Assembly (NCBI GenBank): GCA_034432155.1
Contig: DAOUCP010000126.1
Coordinates: forward strand, 1-23,694
DNA: 23,694 nucleotides
Direction of reading: 5' to 3'
Origin: DAOUCP01 sp034432155
GTDB lineage: Bacteria > Chloroflexota > Anaerolineae > Epilineales > Epilineaceae
Positions 1-12,540 of this stretch are shown here, in pieces. The translations under genes were made by a program, and so were the position numbers. How positions within the stretch are numbered: the first letter of the stretch is position 1; every line of letters begins with the position of its first letter. The notes under the pieces are model-generated. The model was not told the DNA's origin. It did no database searches and saw only the letters and a list, made by a program, of their open reading frames with translations.

Positions 1-12
1 CCCGCCGCAGCA

Positions 13-666
13 CTACCAGGCCAAGGGCACGACGTCGACAGCCTGCAGACCACGCTCCGTCCGCTCGACCTCGTATTCGACCGGTTGGCCCTTTTCCAGA
101 ACGGGTGGTCCACCGCCCAGAATGGCCGAGCCGTGGACGAAGAGGTCGCCGCCTTCCTCTTGGGCGATGAAACCGTACCCTCGTTCTCGGTCGAACCACT
201 TGACGTTGCCCGTAAAGCGGACTCGCAACTCGGTTTGACGACGTGCCGCCGCACGACGAGCCGTCGGTCTTGGCGGTCGGCTGTCACCACCGCCCGCCGG
301 ACGCCGTGCCGCGCCGCTCGGTCGGCTGCCTTTGCCCGGCGCAGCGCCGGCCGATCGAGGCCGGTTGGCTCCGGGCGCCCGGCGCCCGCCAGCGGTTGCG
401 GGTGGTCGAGGCGGACCAGAGGGGCGTCGCGCACTGCGAGCCGGACGAACCGGGCCGGAATTGCCACTCGGCGAGGCATCGGTGGCGCCAGCATTGATGG
501 TTGCCTCCGCCTCGGCTAGGCGCACATCCGCTCCTCGACACTCGGCGCAGAAGGCTGGTGTATCGAGCGGCAGGCCATGCTCCGCCCGGAATCGTTGTTC
601 GCGGACTGTGTAGACGAACTGCTTTCCACAAGCACCACATTGTACGAGTTGATCCTTAAACTTCAT
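13..666 (-). CDS. Zinc-ribbon / cold-shock domain fusion protein
   Basis: 217 aa. An N-terminal zinc ribbon (C10xxC13 ... C40xxC43) of the short 'probable zinc-ribbon' type is followed by a low-complexity linker rich in Arg, Pro, Ala and Gly (about residues 55-146). The protein ends in a cold-shock domain (about 148-217) with both nucleic-acid-binding motifs visible: KWFDRERGYGFI (RNP1) and DLFVHGSAI (RNP2). Known for the family: CSDs bind single-stranded RNA or DNA. Inferred: a cytoplasmic RNA-binding protein, with the basic linker adding non-specific affinity. The ATG at 666 is chosen because TGAGGAAA lies just upstream and the zinc ribbon begins there; an ATG at 714 would add 16 unconvincing residues. 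It lies 294 bp downstream of the S1-protein gene on the same strand and may be co-transcribed with it. The domains are clear; the exact role is not. Confidence 0.85.
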   Translation of the reverse strand: MKFKDQLVQCGACGKQFVYTVREQRFRAEHGLPLDTPAFCAECRGADVRLAEAEATINAGATDASPSGNSGPVRPARSARRPSGPPRPPATAGGRRAPGANRPRSAGAAPGKGSRPSGAARRPAGGGDSRPPRPTARRAAARRQTELRVRFTGNVKWFDRERGYGFIAQEEGGDLFVHGSAILGGGPPVLEKGQPVEYEVERTERGLQAVDVVPLAW

Positions 667-960
667 CGTTTCCTCACAAGGTGCTACGCAGCCAGGACGC
701 AACATCGATGCCATTGCGGACGGTTGGCACTGCCATGGCAGCCGTGCGCACTCGCTGGCTGTCGCCTCGGCGCTGCAACCTGTCGACTGGAGTTAACGGC
801 CGCCATGCGCCGCCGCAGGGTCGGACAGGCTGCCGCCGGTCGATCCACCACCTGCGCCGCGTTTCGAGCGGTCGGTCTCCCATCGCGGCCCCCACCCCTC
901 GCGCGGCTGATGATCCTCGAAGCTGTTCCGTCCACCGGGAGGGGGCACCGCCACGGAAGG
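667..960. other. Gap between the S1-protein and CSD genes
   Basis: 294 bp with no convincing gene; short ORFs here have no recognisable protein features. It contains a perfect 12-bp palindrome, CTGCCATGGCAG, at 730-741, about 65 bp upstream of the CSD start. I see no hairpin plus T-run terminator and no good -35/-10 pair on the minus strand, so whether the CSD gene has its own promoter is open. Confidence 0.5.
669..676 (-). promoter_or_regulatory. Ribosome binding site of the zinc-ribbon/CSD gene
   Basis: TGAGGAAA on the minus strand sits about 4-5 nt before the ATG at 666. It decides the start in favour of 666 over the upstream ATG at 714. Confidence 0.6.
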
Positions 961-2801
961 TCAGGCCCCATCTCCCTCGCCGTTGTCCGGCGCGTCAGAT
1001 CCGATTTCGCCTGGTAGCGAACCGGCTGCTTCTCCCTCGGCCGTGGTTGGTCCGAAGTCCGGCGCCTTCACGTCCTCCGCCCTGGGCTCCGCGTCCGCTC
1101 CGCTTGCCTGGCCTTCCTCCTCGTCCCCGGTGCCAGGCTCCTCGTTTTCTCCGGCCGACTCGGGCGAGAAAGCGGGGGCTCCGTCCTCGCCGGCGGGCAG
1201 CTCTTCGTGAGCCACCTGCGAGATCAGCTCGGACAGCGGCTGGCGCAAGTGCTCGGGCACGCGCCGAATGCTCAAGCCCAGCCGCTTGCGTCGCGCGTCC
1301 AGGGCAATGATTTCGACGGTGATCCGTTGACCGGGCCGAACGACCTCGCGCGGATTGTCGATCCGCGTATCCGCCAGCTCCGACACGTGGATCAGGCCCT
1401 CCAGGCCGTCCTCGAGACGGGCAAAGGCGCCGAACTTGGTGATGCTGACGATGGTGACCTCCACCAGCTCGCCAACATAGTGTTCCTGCTCGGCAATCGA
1501 CCAGGGATCCTCCGTCAGCCTCTTGAGACTAAGGCCGATTCGACCACGTTCGCGATCGACGGACAGGACGTAGACGTCCACTTCCTGGCCGACGCGCACC
1601 ACGTCCCGTGGGTGCTTGCCCCGCTCGTACGTGAGTTCGGAGAGATGGATGAGCCCGTCCGCGCCCCCGAGATCCACGAAAGCACCGAAGTCGGCAACGG
1701 AACTGACCCGGCCGTGGCAAATCGTGCCCTCCTGAAGCTGCTCCATGAGCAGGCGCTTGCGATTGGCGCGCCACTGGTGCACGGCCTGACGATGACTCAT
1801 GATGAGCCGCCGCCGCCGTCGGTTGACCTCGATCACGCGCACCGGCACCGTGGTACCGACCATTTGGGTGAGCGCCTCCCGGGCAGCCTCCTCCTGGCCC
1901 GCCACGCCGGCCAGATGGCTGCGAGGTACAAAGCCCTGCAGTTGGCCGAACTCCAGAAGCACGCCGCCTTTGTTGAATCCGACGACTCGGAGTTCGACAA
2001 TCTCACCCGACTGCTGGAGGTTCTCAGCGCGCTGCCAATCCGCGACGGAGCGCGCCTGGTAGGCCGAAGCCAGGACCTCGCCCTCGCGCCACTCGGGTCG
2101 CACCACCACTACCGGAAGCGTCTGCCCCACACGCAGGCTGTCGATGAAGTCCCGCGGCAAGCGCACCAGGTCGTTGATCGGCACGACCGCCTGCTGTTTG
2201 GTCCCGATGTCCAGGACCAGTTGGTCCTTGTCTTTGCGCACCACGATGCCTTCGACCAGATCGCCAGCCGCCACCTGGCCCGGCAGGTATTCGCTCTCCT
2301 CGAGCAAGAGCTGCGCCATGGTTGGCTCGCCCGCGGGCGCACTTGCTGGTTCGGGAGCAGCTTCGGTTTCCAGCTGACCTTCCTCCGGCGGCCGCCCGTC
2401 GGCGACTCCCGGCTCCTGCCATGGTTCCGCCTCGCGCGCTGGCTCTCCTCCTGCTTCCGCCGCAAGCACCGGTTCGTGTGCTGGCCCCGCCTCGAGCACC
2501 GGCTCCCGTGCCGCCTTCCCTTCGGCCGTTGGCTCTCCTGGCGGCGCTGCCTCGACCGCCGGCTCCTGTGCTTGCTCCGCCGCGACCGCTGCCCCTACGA
2601 CCGGCTCCGCCTCGACCGCGGCCGCTATGGGCGCACCCGCCTCGGCCCCCCCGTCTCCTGCCGACTCCGGCTCGTTACCCGTATCGGGCGGCCCGGCCGA
2701 GTCGTGGGGCTGCCCGGCGGTGTCTCGCTTGTCCTCGCCGGAAGCCATCTCCCGCTTCGGATCCTCTTCGTCGTACCCCTGATCTGCCACCTGATCGTCC
2801 A

Positions 2802-2802
<1 letters not shown>
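961..2802 (-). CDS. S1-domain RNA-binding protein (ribosomal protein S1-like)
   Basis: 613 aa with four S1 (OB-fold) domains at about residues 178-245, 266-335, 357-428 and 441-514. The last two are the most canonical (GxVSSVADFGAFVDL..GLIHLSEL and VSITKFGAFARL..GLIHVSEL). The first ~165 residues are acidic and Ala/Pro/Glu-rich, with six decapeptide repeats at residues 81-140; the last ~95 are also acidic and low complexity. S1 proteins bring mRNA to the 30S subunit, and related proteins act in RNA decay. Four domains fit the shorter S1 forms rather than the six-domain E. coli form. The GTG start at 2802 shares its G with the TAG stop of rpoC (TAGTG), which suggests translational coupling; a purine-rich GGGGAG lies about 14 nt upstream. 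An ATG at residue 19 is an alternative, but its GGGAG is too close. Confidence 0.85.
2383..2562 (-). repeat. Six 30-bp repeats encoding decapeptides in the S1 protein
   Basis: Codons 81-140 of the S1-like protein read as six consecutive 10-residue units: PAVEAAPPGE, PTAEGKAARE, PVLEAGPAHE, PVLAAEAGGE, PAREAEPWQE and PGVADGRPPE. Each begins with Pro and ends with Glu, most have Glu or Ala at positions 4-5, and there are no indels. Confidence 0.8.
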
Positions 2803-7337
<4,535 letters not shown>

Positions 7338-7347
7338 GGTGAGTTAG

Positions 7348-7353
7348 CCTCCT
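7348..7353 (-). promoter_or_regulatory. Ribosome binding site of rpoC
   Basis: Full AGGAGG on the minus strand, 10 nt upstream of the TTG start at 7337. It supports TTG over the ATG eight codons further in. Confidence 0.65.
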
Positions 7354-7460
7354 GCCCCATTCGTGTGGCTCTTCTCATGGCGAAGGGTGCGGTCTGCCGC
7401 TGGGGGGCGGCCGCCAGATGCTGCGCACGGGGAGCCGGACAGCAGCCTGGCGGCATCAAA

Positions 7461-7475
7461 GCGCAATCATTGCGC
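7461..7475. repeat. 15-bp palindrome in the rpoC leader
   Basis: GCGCAAT-C-ATTGCGC, perfect 7-bp arms around one base. It lies about 100 bp downstream of the predicted rpoC transcription start. It could be an operator, or a short RNA hairpin if the central bases form the loop. Confidence 0.5.
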
Positions 7476-7580
7476 GCTGCGATTCCAGCGCCGAAACCGA
7501 AGGAAGGAAAACGGATTGCCGCGCCCGCTGCTCGCCCCGCACCCGGCTGCTTCGCGCAACCGTCAACGCCTCAACGGCTA

Positions 7581-7609
7581 ATGATAGCCGCGCTAGCTCG
7601 CGCTGTCAA
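7581..7609 (-). promoter_or_regulatory. Sigma-70-type promoter for rpoC
   Basis: On the minus strand TTGACA (7604-7609) is followed by exactly 17 nt and TATCAT (7581-7586). The -35 box is a perfect match and the -10 box matches at 5 of 6 positions. Transcription would start near 7574, leaving a leader of about 235 nt before the rpoC start. Confidence 0.8.
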
Positions 7610-7663
7610 GTAGTAAACCCACGGCTTTCGGCGTGCGCCCTGTCCAGCGCTCGCAGCCGCCCG

Positions 7664-7693
7664 TTCCCGCCTCGCAGAGGCGTACGCTACAAT
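7664..7693 (+). promoter_or_regulatory. Probable promoter for the VWA-alaS-ruvX-mltG cluster
   Basis: TACAAT at 7688-7693 matches the -10 consensus at 5 of 6 positions. The -35 partner is weak (TTCCCG at 7664-7669, 18-nt spacer). Transcription would start near 7700, about 45 nt before the VWA start codon. Confidence 0.45.
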
Positions 7694-7745
7694 TCCCGTC
7701 ATCGGGGCTGCGCGATGCCTGTCCCGGCCGGAGTGCGATGCTGTC

Positions 7746-9416
7746 ATGTTTCCCTTTCGCCTGCACCACGTCGCCAGCCTGCTGATCGTCGCCCTGACGG
7801 TGGCCTTCGTGGTCCGTCTGGCTCCCCGCCAAGAAGGCAGTCGCTGCCGCGTGGTGCCGGAGAAGGTCGCCGCTCCGGCCGAGATCGAGCTGGGTGGCAC
7901 GGTGCGAGTCACGCTCACCGTCGGAGCCGAGTGCCCGCCAGAGCCCTCGCCGATCGATGTGGTGCTCCTGGTCGATCAGTCCAACTCGATGGCCGACCGC
8001 AACAAGCTGGTCAATGCCAAGGCAGCGGCGCGCGCCTTCCTGGATGCCATGAACCTCGCCGAGTCGCGCGTGGCCTTGGTAGCCTTCAATCAGGACGCTG
8101 GTCTGCGGAGTCGCCTGACCCACAATCGTCGGGAGATCGAGGCGGCGATCGATAGTCTGACGGCGGGTGGTCAGACGAACATCTCGGCCGGGATCGAGCT
8201 GGCCAGGCAGGAGCTGCAGCGGGATCCGCGCGACTGTCCCCGGGCCATGATCGTCCTGACCGACGGCTACAACACAGTGAGTGGGGCCGAGCCGGTGCCC
8301 AGCGCCGCGCAACGCGCCAAGGACGACGGCGTCACCGTGGTTACGGTGTGCGCCGGGGGGCAGTGCGATCCCGACCTGCGCATTGCGGCCAGCGATCCCA
8401 GCCTGTATTTCGACGTGCCGGACACCACACGGCTGGCGCAGTTGTATGGCGACTTGGCGGGTCTTCTGCAGTCGAACGCCATCGCCCGTCTCCTGATTAC
8501 CGACCACATCCCATCGAACATGCGTTACGTGCCGGACTCGGCGCATCCGACACCGGCAGCCATTGGCGCCGACTTCTTGCGCTGGGAGTTCGCCGGTCTG
8601 CCCAATGAACCGATCACCTATGATCTGGAACCGTTGGTGGAGGGACGTCATCCCACGAATGTGGTCACCCGCGGCGAGTTCACGGATCGCCGCGGACTGG
8701 CCGGGGAGACCGAGTTCCCAATACCGCTGGTGACGGTGCGAGCTGCCCCTTGTGCCCCGCGGCCATTGGAGATCTTCTTCCTCCTCGACGACAGCAATTG
8801 CCTGGTTGGCGCCTGGCTGAGCGGGATGCCGACCCTGGAGGCTACGAAGCTCGGCATGGCTCAGATGCTGGAGCGCATCGGTTTGGGGCGGCATCAGGCC
8901 GCGGTAATCGGCTTTGGCGACCGGGCCATTGTGTTCCAGCCGTTGACGAGCGACCGCGACGCCGTCCTGCGCGCCGTGGACCAGATCAGCTTCCGCGACA
9001 ACAGCGCCCGACTCGATCTCGCCTTTGTGGAGACGGCCGGCGAACTGGCCAGCCCACGCCATCGCGATTCCAGCCAGGCGGTGACGGTCATCGTAACGGA
9101 CGGCCCCATGACTCCGGCCATCGACCTGGCGGTCGCTCGAGGAGAGGCACTGCGCCGTGCCGGTGTCAAGCACTACGCCATTGCCATTGGTGACTCGTTG
9201 TTGGCGCAGCAGGCGGCTTTGCGGTCGATTGCCGAGCCGGGCGGTTTCCGGGCGATGCCTTACAATGGCGATGTCCTCTCAGCATTCGACGAGTTCGCGA
9301 CTCTGTTCGAGGACCTTACGTTGACGTGCCCAAAGCCTACGCCTTCGCCCAGACCTTACGCCACGCCCGCAGGCGTGGCCGGGCAGACGCTGCATTTGCC
9401 CTCCCTGAGGAGATAG
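7746..9416 (+). CDS. Membrane-anchored protein with two von Willebrand A domains
   Basis: 556 aa. A hydrophobic segment at about residues 9-27 looks like a signal anchor or signal peptide. A Cys-containing strand-rich stretch leads to the first VWA domain (about 70-260), whose metal-binding (MIDAS) residues are intact: D77-x-S79-x-S81, T144 and D173 (VLTDG). A beta-rich linker (about 260-335) is followed by a second VWA domain (about 343-530). Its first motif is D348-x-S350-x-C352, with Cys in place of the second Ser; VTDG is still present. Known for the family: VWA domains bind protein ligands through a metal ion. Inferred: an extracytoplasmic adhesion or assembly factor. The ATG at 7746 has GGAG 12 nt upstream, rather far. 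The stop lies 2 bp before alaS. The specific partner is unknown. Confidence 0.8.
   Translation: MFPFRLHHVASLLIVALTVAFVVRLAPRQEGSRCRVVPEKVAAPAEIELGGTVRVTLTVGAECPPEPSPIDVVLLVDQSNSMADRNKLVNAKAAARAFLDAMNLAESRVALVAFNQDAGLRSRLTHNRREIEAAIDSLTAGGQTNISAGIELARQELQRDPRDCPRAMIVLTDGYNTVSGAEPVPSAAQRAKDDGVTVVTVCAGGQCDPDLRIAASDPSLYFDVPDTTRLAQLYGDLAGLLQSNAIARLLITDHIPSNMRYVPDSAHPTPAAIGADFLRWEFAGLPNEPITYDLEPLVEGRHPTNVVTRGEFTDRRGLAGETEFPIPLVTVRAAPCAPRPLEIFFLLDDSNCLVGAWLSGMPTLEATKLGMAQMLERIGLGRHQAAVIGFGDRAIVFQPLTSDRDAVLRAVDQISFRDNSARLDLAFVETAGELASPRHRDSSQAVTVIVTDGPMTPAIDLAVARGEALRRAGVKHYAIAIGDSLLAQQAALRSIAEPGGFRAMPYNGDVLSAFDEFATLFEDLTLTCPKPTPSPRPYATPAGVAGQTLHLPSLRR
9407..9412 (+). promoter_or_regulatory. Ribosome binding site of alaS inside the VWA gene
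   Basis: GAGGAG 6 nt before the TTG at 9419. It lies in the last codons of the VWA gene and fixes TTG as the alaS start; an in-frame upstream start would extend far into the VWA gene. Confidence 0.65.
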
Positions 9417-9418
9417 CC

Positions 9419-12079
9419 TTGGATAGCTCGGAACTCCGCGACCGCTTTGTGCGCTTCTTCGCTGGCCACGGCCACACCGTGGTCGCCAGTGCCTCGCTTG
9501 TGCCCGACGATCCCACCCTCCTGTTCACCAATGCCGGAATGGTGCAGTTCAAGGACACCTTTCTGGGCTTGCAGGAGCGAGCCTACCGACGGGCGACAAC
9601 AGTGCAGAAGTGCCTGCGCGTCAGTGGCAAGCACAATGACCTGGAGAATGTTGGGCCCAGCCCACGCCATCATACCTTCTTCGAGATGCTGGGGAATTTC
9701 TCCTTTGGTGACTACTTCAAGCGGGAGGCCATCGACTACGCCTGGTCATTCCTCACGCGGGAGGTAGGCATTCCAGCCGACCGGCTCGTCGTCACCACCC
9801 ACCACGAGGACGACGAAGCTTACCGTCACTGGCGTCACGGTATGGGTCTGCCCGAAGAGCGCGTGTTGCGCATGGGTGACAAGACGAACTTCTGGATGAT
9901 GGCCGATGTAGGGCCCTGCGGACCGACGACGGAACTGCATTACGATTTCGGGCCTGCCCATTGCACCTGTGGACGCCCCGACTGCTCCGTGGCGCTCGAC
10001 AATGACTGCGGTCGCTGGTTAGAAGTCTGGAACCTGGTCTTCATGCAGTTCGATCAGGACGAGGCTGGGCGTCGCCAACCCTTGCCAGCCCATGGGGTCG
10101 ACACCGGCATGGGCTTTGAGCGCCTAGTAGCGATTCTGCAAGGGGTGTACAGCAACTACGGGACCGACCTGTTTGTGCCGATCATGGATGCGGTGCAAGA
10201 GCTGCGCGGCCACAGCGCCGCCGAGCGCGAGGCATGGACGACGGCCTACCGGGTGGTGGCCGACCACAGCCGGGCCATCGCCTTCCTGATCGCCGACGGT
10301 GTGCTGCCGGGAAACGAGGGGCGCAACTACGTGCTGCGACTCATCATGCGACGCGCCATGCGCTTTGGCCGCCTCATGGGCTTCCGGGAACCGTTCCTGA
10401 CGGCAGTGGTCGACCAGGTCGTGACCACCATGGGCCAACCCTACCCCGAACTCGTCGAGCGCCGGGCGTGGATTGCGGAGGTCGTGGCCGAAGAGGAGAG
10501 GCGGTTTGAGCGGACCCTGACTGGAGGCCTGGAGATCCTAGACGGTGTGATCGAGCGCGCCCGACAGGAAGGTGCCACGATGATCTCTGGCACCGATGTG
10601 TTTCGGCTCTACGACACGTATGGTTTTCCGCCTGATCTCACAGAAACTATTGCCCGGGAGAGCGGGCTGGTGATCGACCACGAAGGCTTCGCTGCCGCCA
10701 TGGCAGAGCAGCGGCAGCGGGCGCGGGCTGGAGGCGCCTTCGCCACCGAGGCAGCAGCGGAGGCCTATCGGCGGTTGGCGCTACCGCAAACGCGCTTTGT
10801 GGGCTATGAGACCCTCGAGGCGAGGGGCCAGGTGGTGGCGTTGCGTTCGGCGGGCGACTGGGCGTCGGAGGTGGGCGCCGGCGCAGCCGTCGAGGTTGTA
10901 CTTGACACAACACCATTCTACGCCGAGGCTGGCGGTCAGGTCAGCGATACTGGCGTCCTCGTCGGTCCCGCGGGCCAGCTGCAGGTGACCGACAGCCAGT
11001 CGCCGGTACCCGGCATTACGGTCCACGTTGGGCAGGTCACGGAAGGCGTCCTCCGGGTGGGCGACGAGGTGACCGCGGCGGTTGACGCCGATCGCCGCTT
11101 CGACGTCATGCGCAACCATACCGTGACCCATCTCTTGCACCATGCCCTCCAGGAGGTCCTGGGTAGCCACGCCCAGCAACGCGGCTCCTACGTGGCGCCG
11201 GATCGCGTGCGTTTCGACTTCGCCCATCTCAGGGCCCTCACGGCCGACGAGTTGCGGGCGGTGGAGAGCCGGGTGAACGACTGGATTCGCCAGGACGCGG
11301 CAGTCACATGGCGGTACCTGCCGATCGAGGATGCCCGCCAGCTGGGCGCGATGATGCTCTTCGGCGAGAAGTATGGAGATACGGTTCGGGTCGTCGAGAT
11401 CGAGGGCATCAGCCGCGAATTGTGCGGCGGCACGCATTTGCGCCGCACCGGCCAGATTGGCTTCTTCCTGATCCTGAACGAGACCTCGGTCGGAGCGGGG
11501 TTGCGCCGGATTGAGGCACTCACCGGTCGCGGCGCGGAACGCCATGTCCGTCAGCGTCTCGGCCTACTGGCCGATCTGGCAGCTCAGCTAGGCACCTCGT
11601 CGATGGATGCCCTGCCGGCACGGCTCGAGGAGCTGATGGTGCGCAATCGCCAACTGGCTCGGGACCTGGAGGCGACGCAGACGGCGCTCGCGACGGCCCG
11701 AACGCAAGGCGCCCACGGCAGCGTCACGCACGTTGATGGCGTGAGGCTTCTGGTGACCCGCCTTGAGGCGCACAGTCCCGAGGCGCTGCGTTCCCAGGTG
11801 GACGTGCTGCGCGACGGACTCGGCAGCGGCGTGGTGGTCGCCGGGGCCATGATCAACGGCGCCCCACGTCTGGTGGCGGCTGTGAGTGCCGATCTCGTGT
11901 CGCGCGGATTGCACGCTGGGCGCCTGGTGCAGGAGGCCGCGGCCTTGCTGGGGGGACGCGGCGGGGGTCGACCCCACCTGGCCGAAGGCGGAGGCCGAAA
12001 CCCGGCGGCGCTGGATGACGCCTTGGCCGCGGTGCAGGACATCGTCCGCCGCCAGCTCGACCGCAGCGACGGTTCATGA
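9419..12079 (+). CDS. alaS: Alanine--tRNA ligase
   Basis: 886 aa, the usual bacterial AlaRS length. The class II aminoacylation core opens with SSELRDRFVRFF and LLFTNAGMVQFKD and carries VQKCLRVSGKHNDLENVG. A Cys cluster (CTCGRPDC...DC) precedes WNLVFMQFD, as in many AlaRS proteins. The editing domain has its zinc-binding H567xxxH571 and C669GGTH673. The C-terminal DHHA1/C-Ala region ends with a Gly-rich GGRGGGRPHLAEGGG stretch typical of the family. It charges tRNA-Ala and hydrolyses mischarged Ser/Gly-tRNA-Ala. Translation starts at TTG 9419, two bases after the VWA stop, and its TGA overlaps the ruvX ATG (ATGA). Certain. Confidence 0.97.
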   Translation: MDSSELRDRFVRFFAGHGHTVVASASLVPDDPTLLFTNAGMVQFKDTFLGLQERAYRRATTVQKCLRVSGKHNDLENVGPSPRHHTFFEMLGNFSFGDYFKREAIDYAWSFLTREVGIPADRLVVTTHHEDDEAYRHWRHGMGLPEERVLRMGDKTNFWMMADVGPCGPTTELHYDFGPAHCTCGRPDCSVALDNDCGRWLEVWNLVFMQFDQDEAGRRQPLPAHGVDTGMGFERLVAILQGVYSNYGTDLFVPIMDAVQELRGHSAAEREAWTTAYRVVADHSRAIAFLIADGVLPGNEGRNYVLRLIMRRAMRFGRLMGFREPFLTAVVDQVVTTMGQPYPELVERRAWIAEVVAEEERRFERTLTGGLEILDGVIERARQEGATMISGTDVFRLYDTYGFPPDLTETIARESGLVIDHEGFAAAMAEQRQRARAGGAFATEAAAEAYRRLALPQTRFVGYETLEARGQVVALRSAGDWASEVGAGAAVEVVLDTTPFYAEAGGQVSDTGVLVGPAGQLQVTDSQSPVPGITVHVGQVTEGVLRVGDEVTAAVDADRRFDVMRNHTVTHLLHHALQEVLGSHAQQRGSYVAPDRVRFDFAHLRALTADELRAVESRVNDWIRQDAAVTWRYLPIEDARQLGAMMLFGEKYGDTVRVVEIEGISRELCGGTHLRRTGQIGFFLILNETSVGAGLRRIEALTGRGAERHVRQRLGLLADLAAQLGTSSMDALPARLEELMVRNRQLARDLEATQTALATARTQGAHGSVTHVDGVRLLVTRLEAHSPEALRSQVDVLRDGLGSGVVVAGAMINGAPRLVAAVSADLVSRGLHAGRLVQEAAALLGGRGGGRPHLAEGGGRNPAALDDALAAVQDIVRRQLDRSDGS

Positions 12080-12540
12080 GGCCGCTCGGCTTGGCCGGTC
12101 CCGTGATGGCGCTCGACCTCGGGTCGCGGCGCATCGGGGTGGCGGTGTCGGATGCGCTGCATCTGACGGCCCGACCTTTGTGCACCTTGCCGTGCCGGTC
12201 GCGAAGAGCCGACGTGGAGCGCATCGCCCAGCTTGTGGTCGACGTTGAGGCTTCCCTCGTGGTCGTCGGCTGGCCTCTCTTGCCGTCTGGCGACCCTGGT
12301 GAAAGGGCGCACGCGGCAGAAGCTTTCGCTGCCGCACTCGAGCGCCGGATCTGCTTGCCGGTGGTCTTGTGGGACGAATCGTGCACCACCGAGGCAGCGC
12401 AGGAGCGACGTCGCGAGCGGGGAAGGAGCCGCCGCCGGGCAAGCGTGGCAGGTCTAGACGCCGAAGCGGCAGCCGTGCTTCTGGAGGAGTGGCTGGCTGC
12501 CGCTGGCGAAACCGAACCGCAGCTTGACGATGGCCACTGA
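12076..12540 (+). CDS. ruvX: Holliday-junction-resolvase-like protein RuvX/YqgF
   Basis: 154 aa, close to the usual 140-150. The RNase-H-like fold is recognisable from MALDLGSRRIGVAVSD (catalytic D14), VVVGWPLLPSG, the third strand WDESCTT (acidic E101) and the last helix GLDAEAAAVLLEEWL (D128). All three acidic positions are present, although the usual DER.T has become DES.T. YqgF proteins process the 5' end of pre-16S rRNA in E. coli and have been assayed as resolvases in other bacteria. ATG 12076 overlaps the alaS stop by 4 nt, and its 3' end overlaps mltG by 11 nt. An alaS-ruvX-mltG order is common in bacteria, which supports the call. Confidence 0.9.
   Translation: MRPLGLAGPVMALDLGSRRIGVAVSDALHLTARPLCTLPCRSRRADVERIAQLVVDVEASLVVVGWPLLPSGDPGERAHAAEAFAAALERRICLPVVLWDESCTTEAAQERRRERGRSRRRASVAGLDAEAAAVLLEEWLAAAGETEPQLDDGH

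Larger units (their letters stand above)
7338..7745. other. Divergent control region and rpoC leader
   Basis: 408 bp without a convincing gene. It holds the rpoC promoter (7581-7609, minus strand), the presumed rpoC 5' leader of about 235 nt (7338 to about 7574), a 15-bp palindrome in that leader (7461-7475), and a likely promoter for the rightward VWA gene (about 7664-7693). A minus-strand frame with an ATG at 7459 runs across the leader into rpoC, but its composition is not protein-like. Confidence 0.6.

Noticed and set aside
7593..9173. 526-codon minus-strand ORF opposite the VWA gene
   Set aside because: No domains; the plus strand has two VWA domains and a signal anchor.
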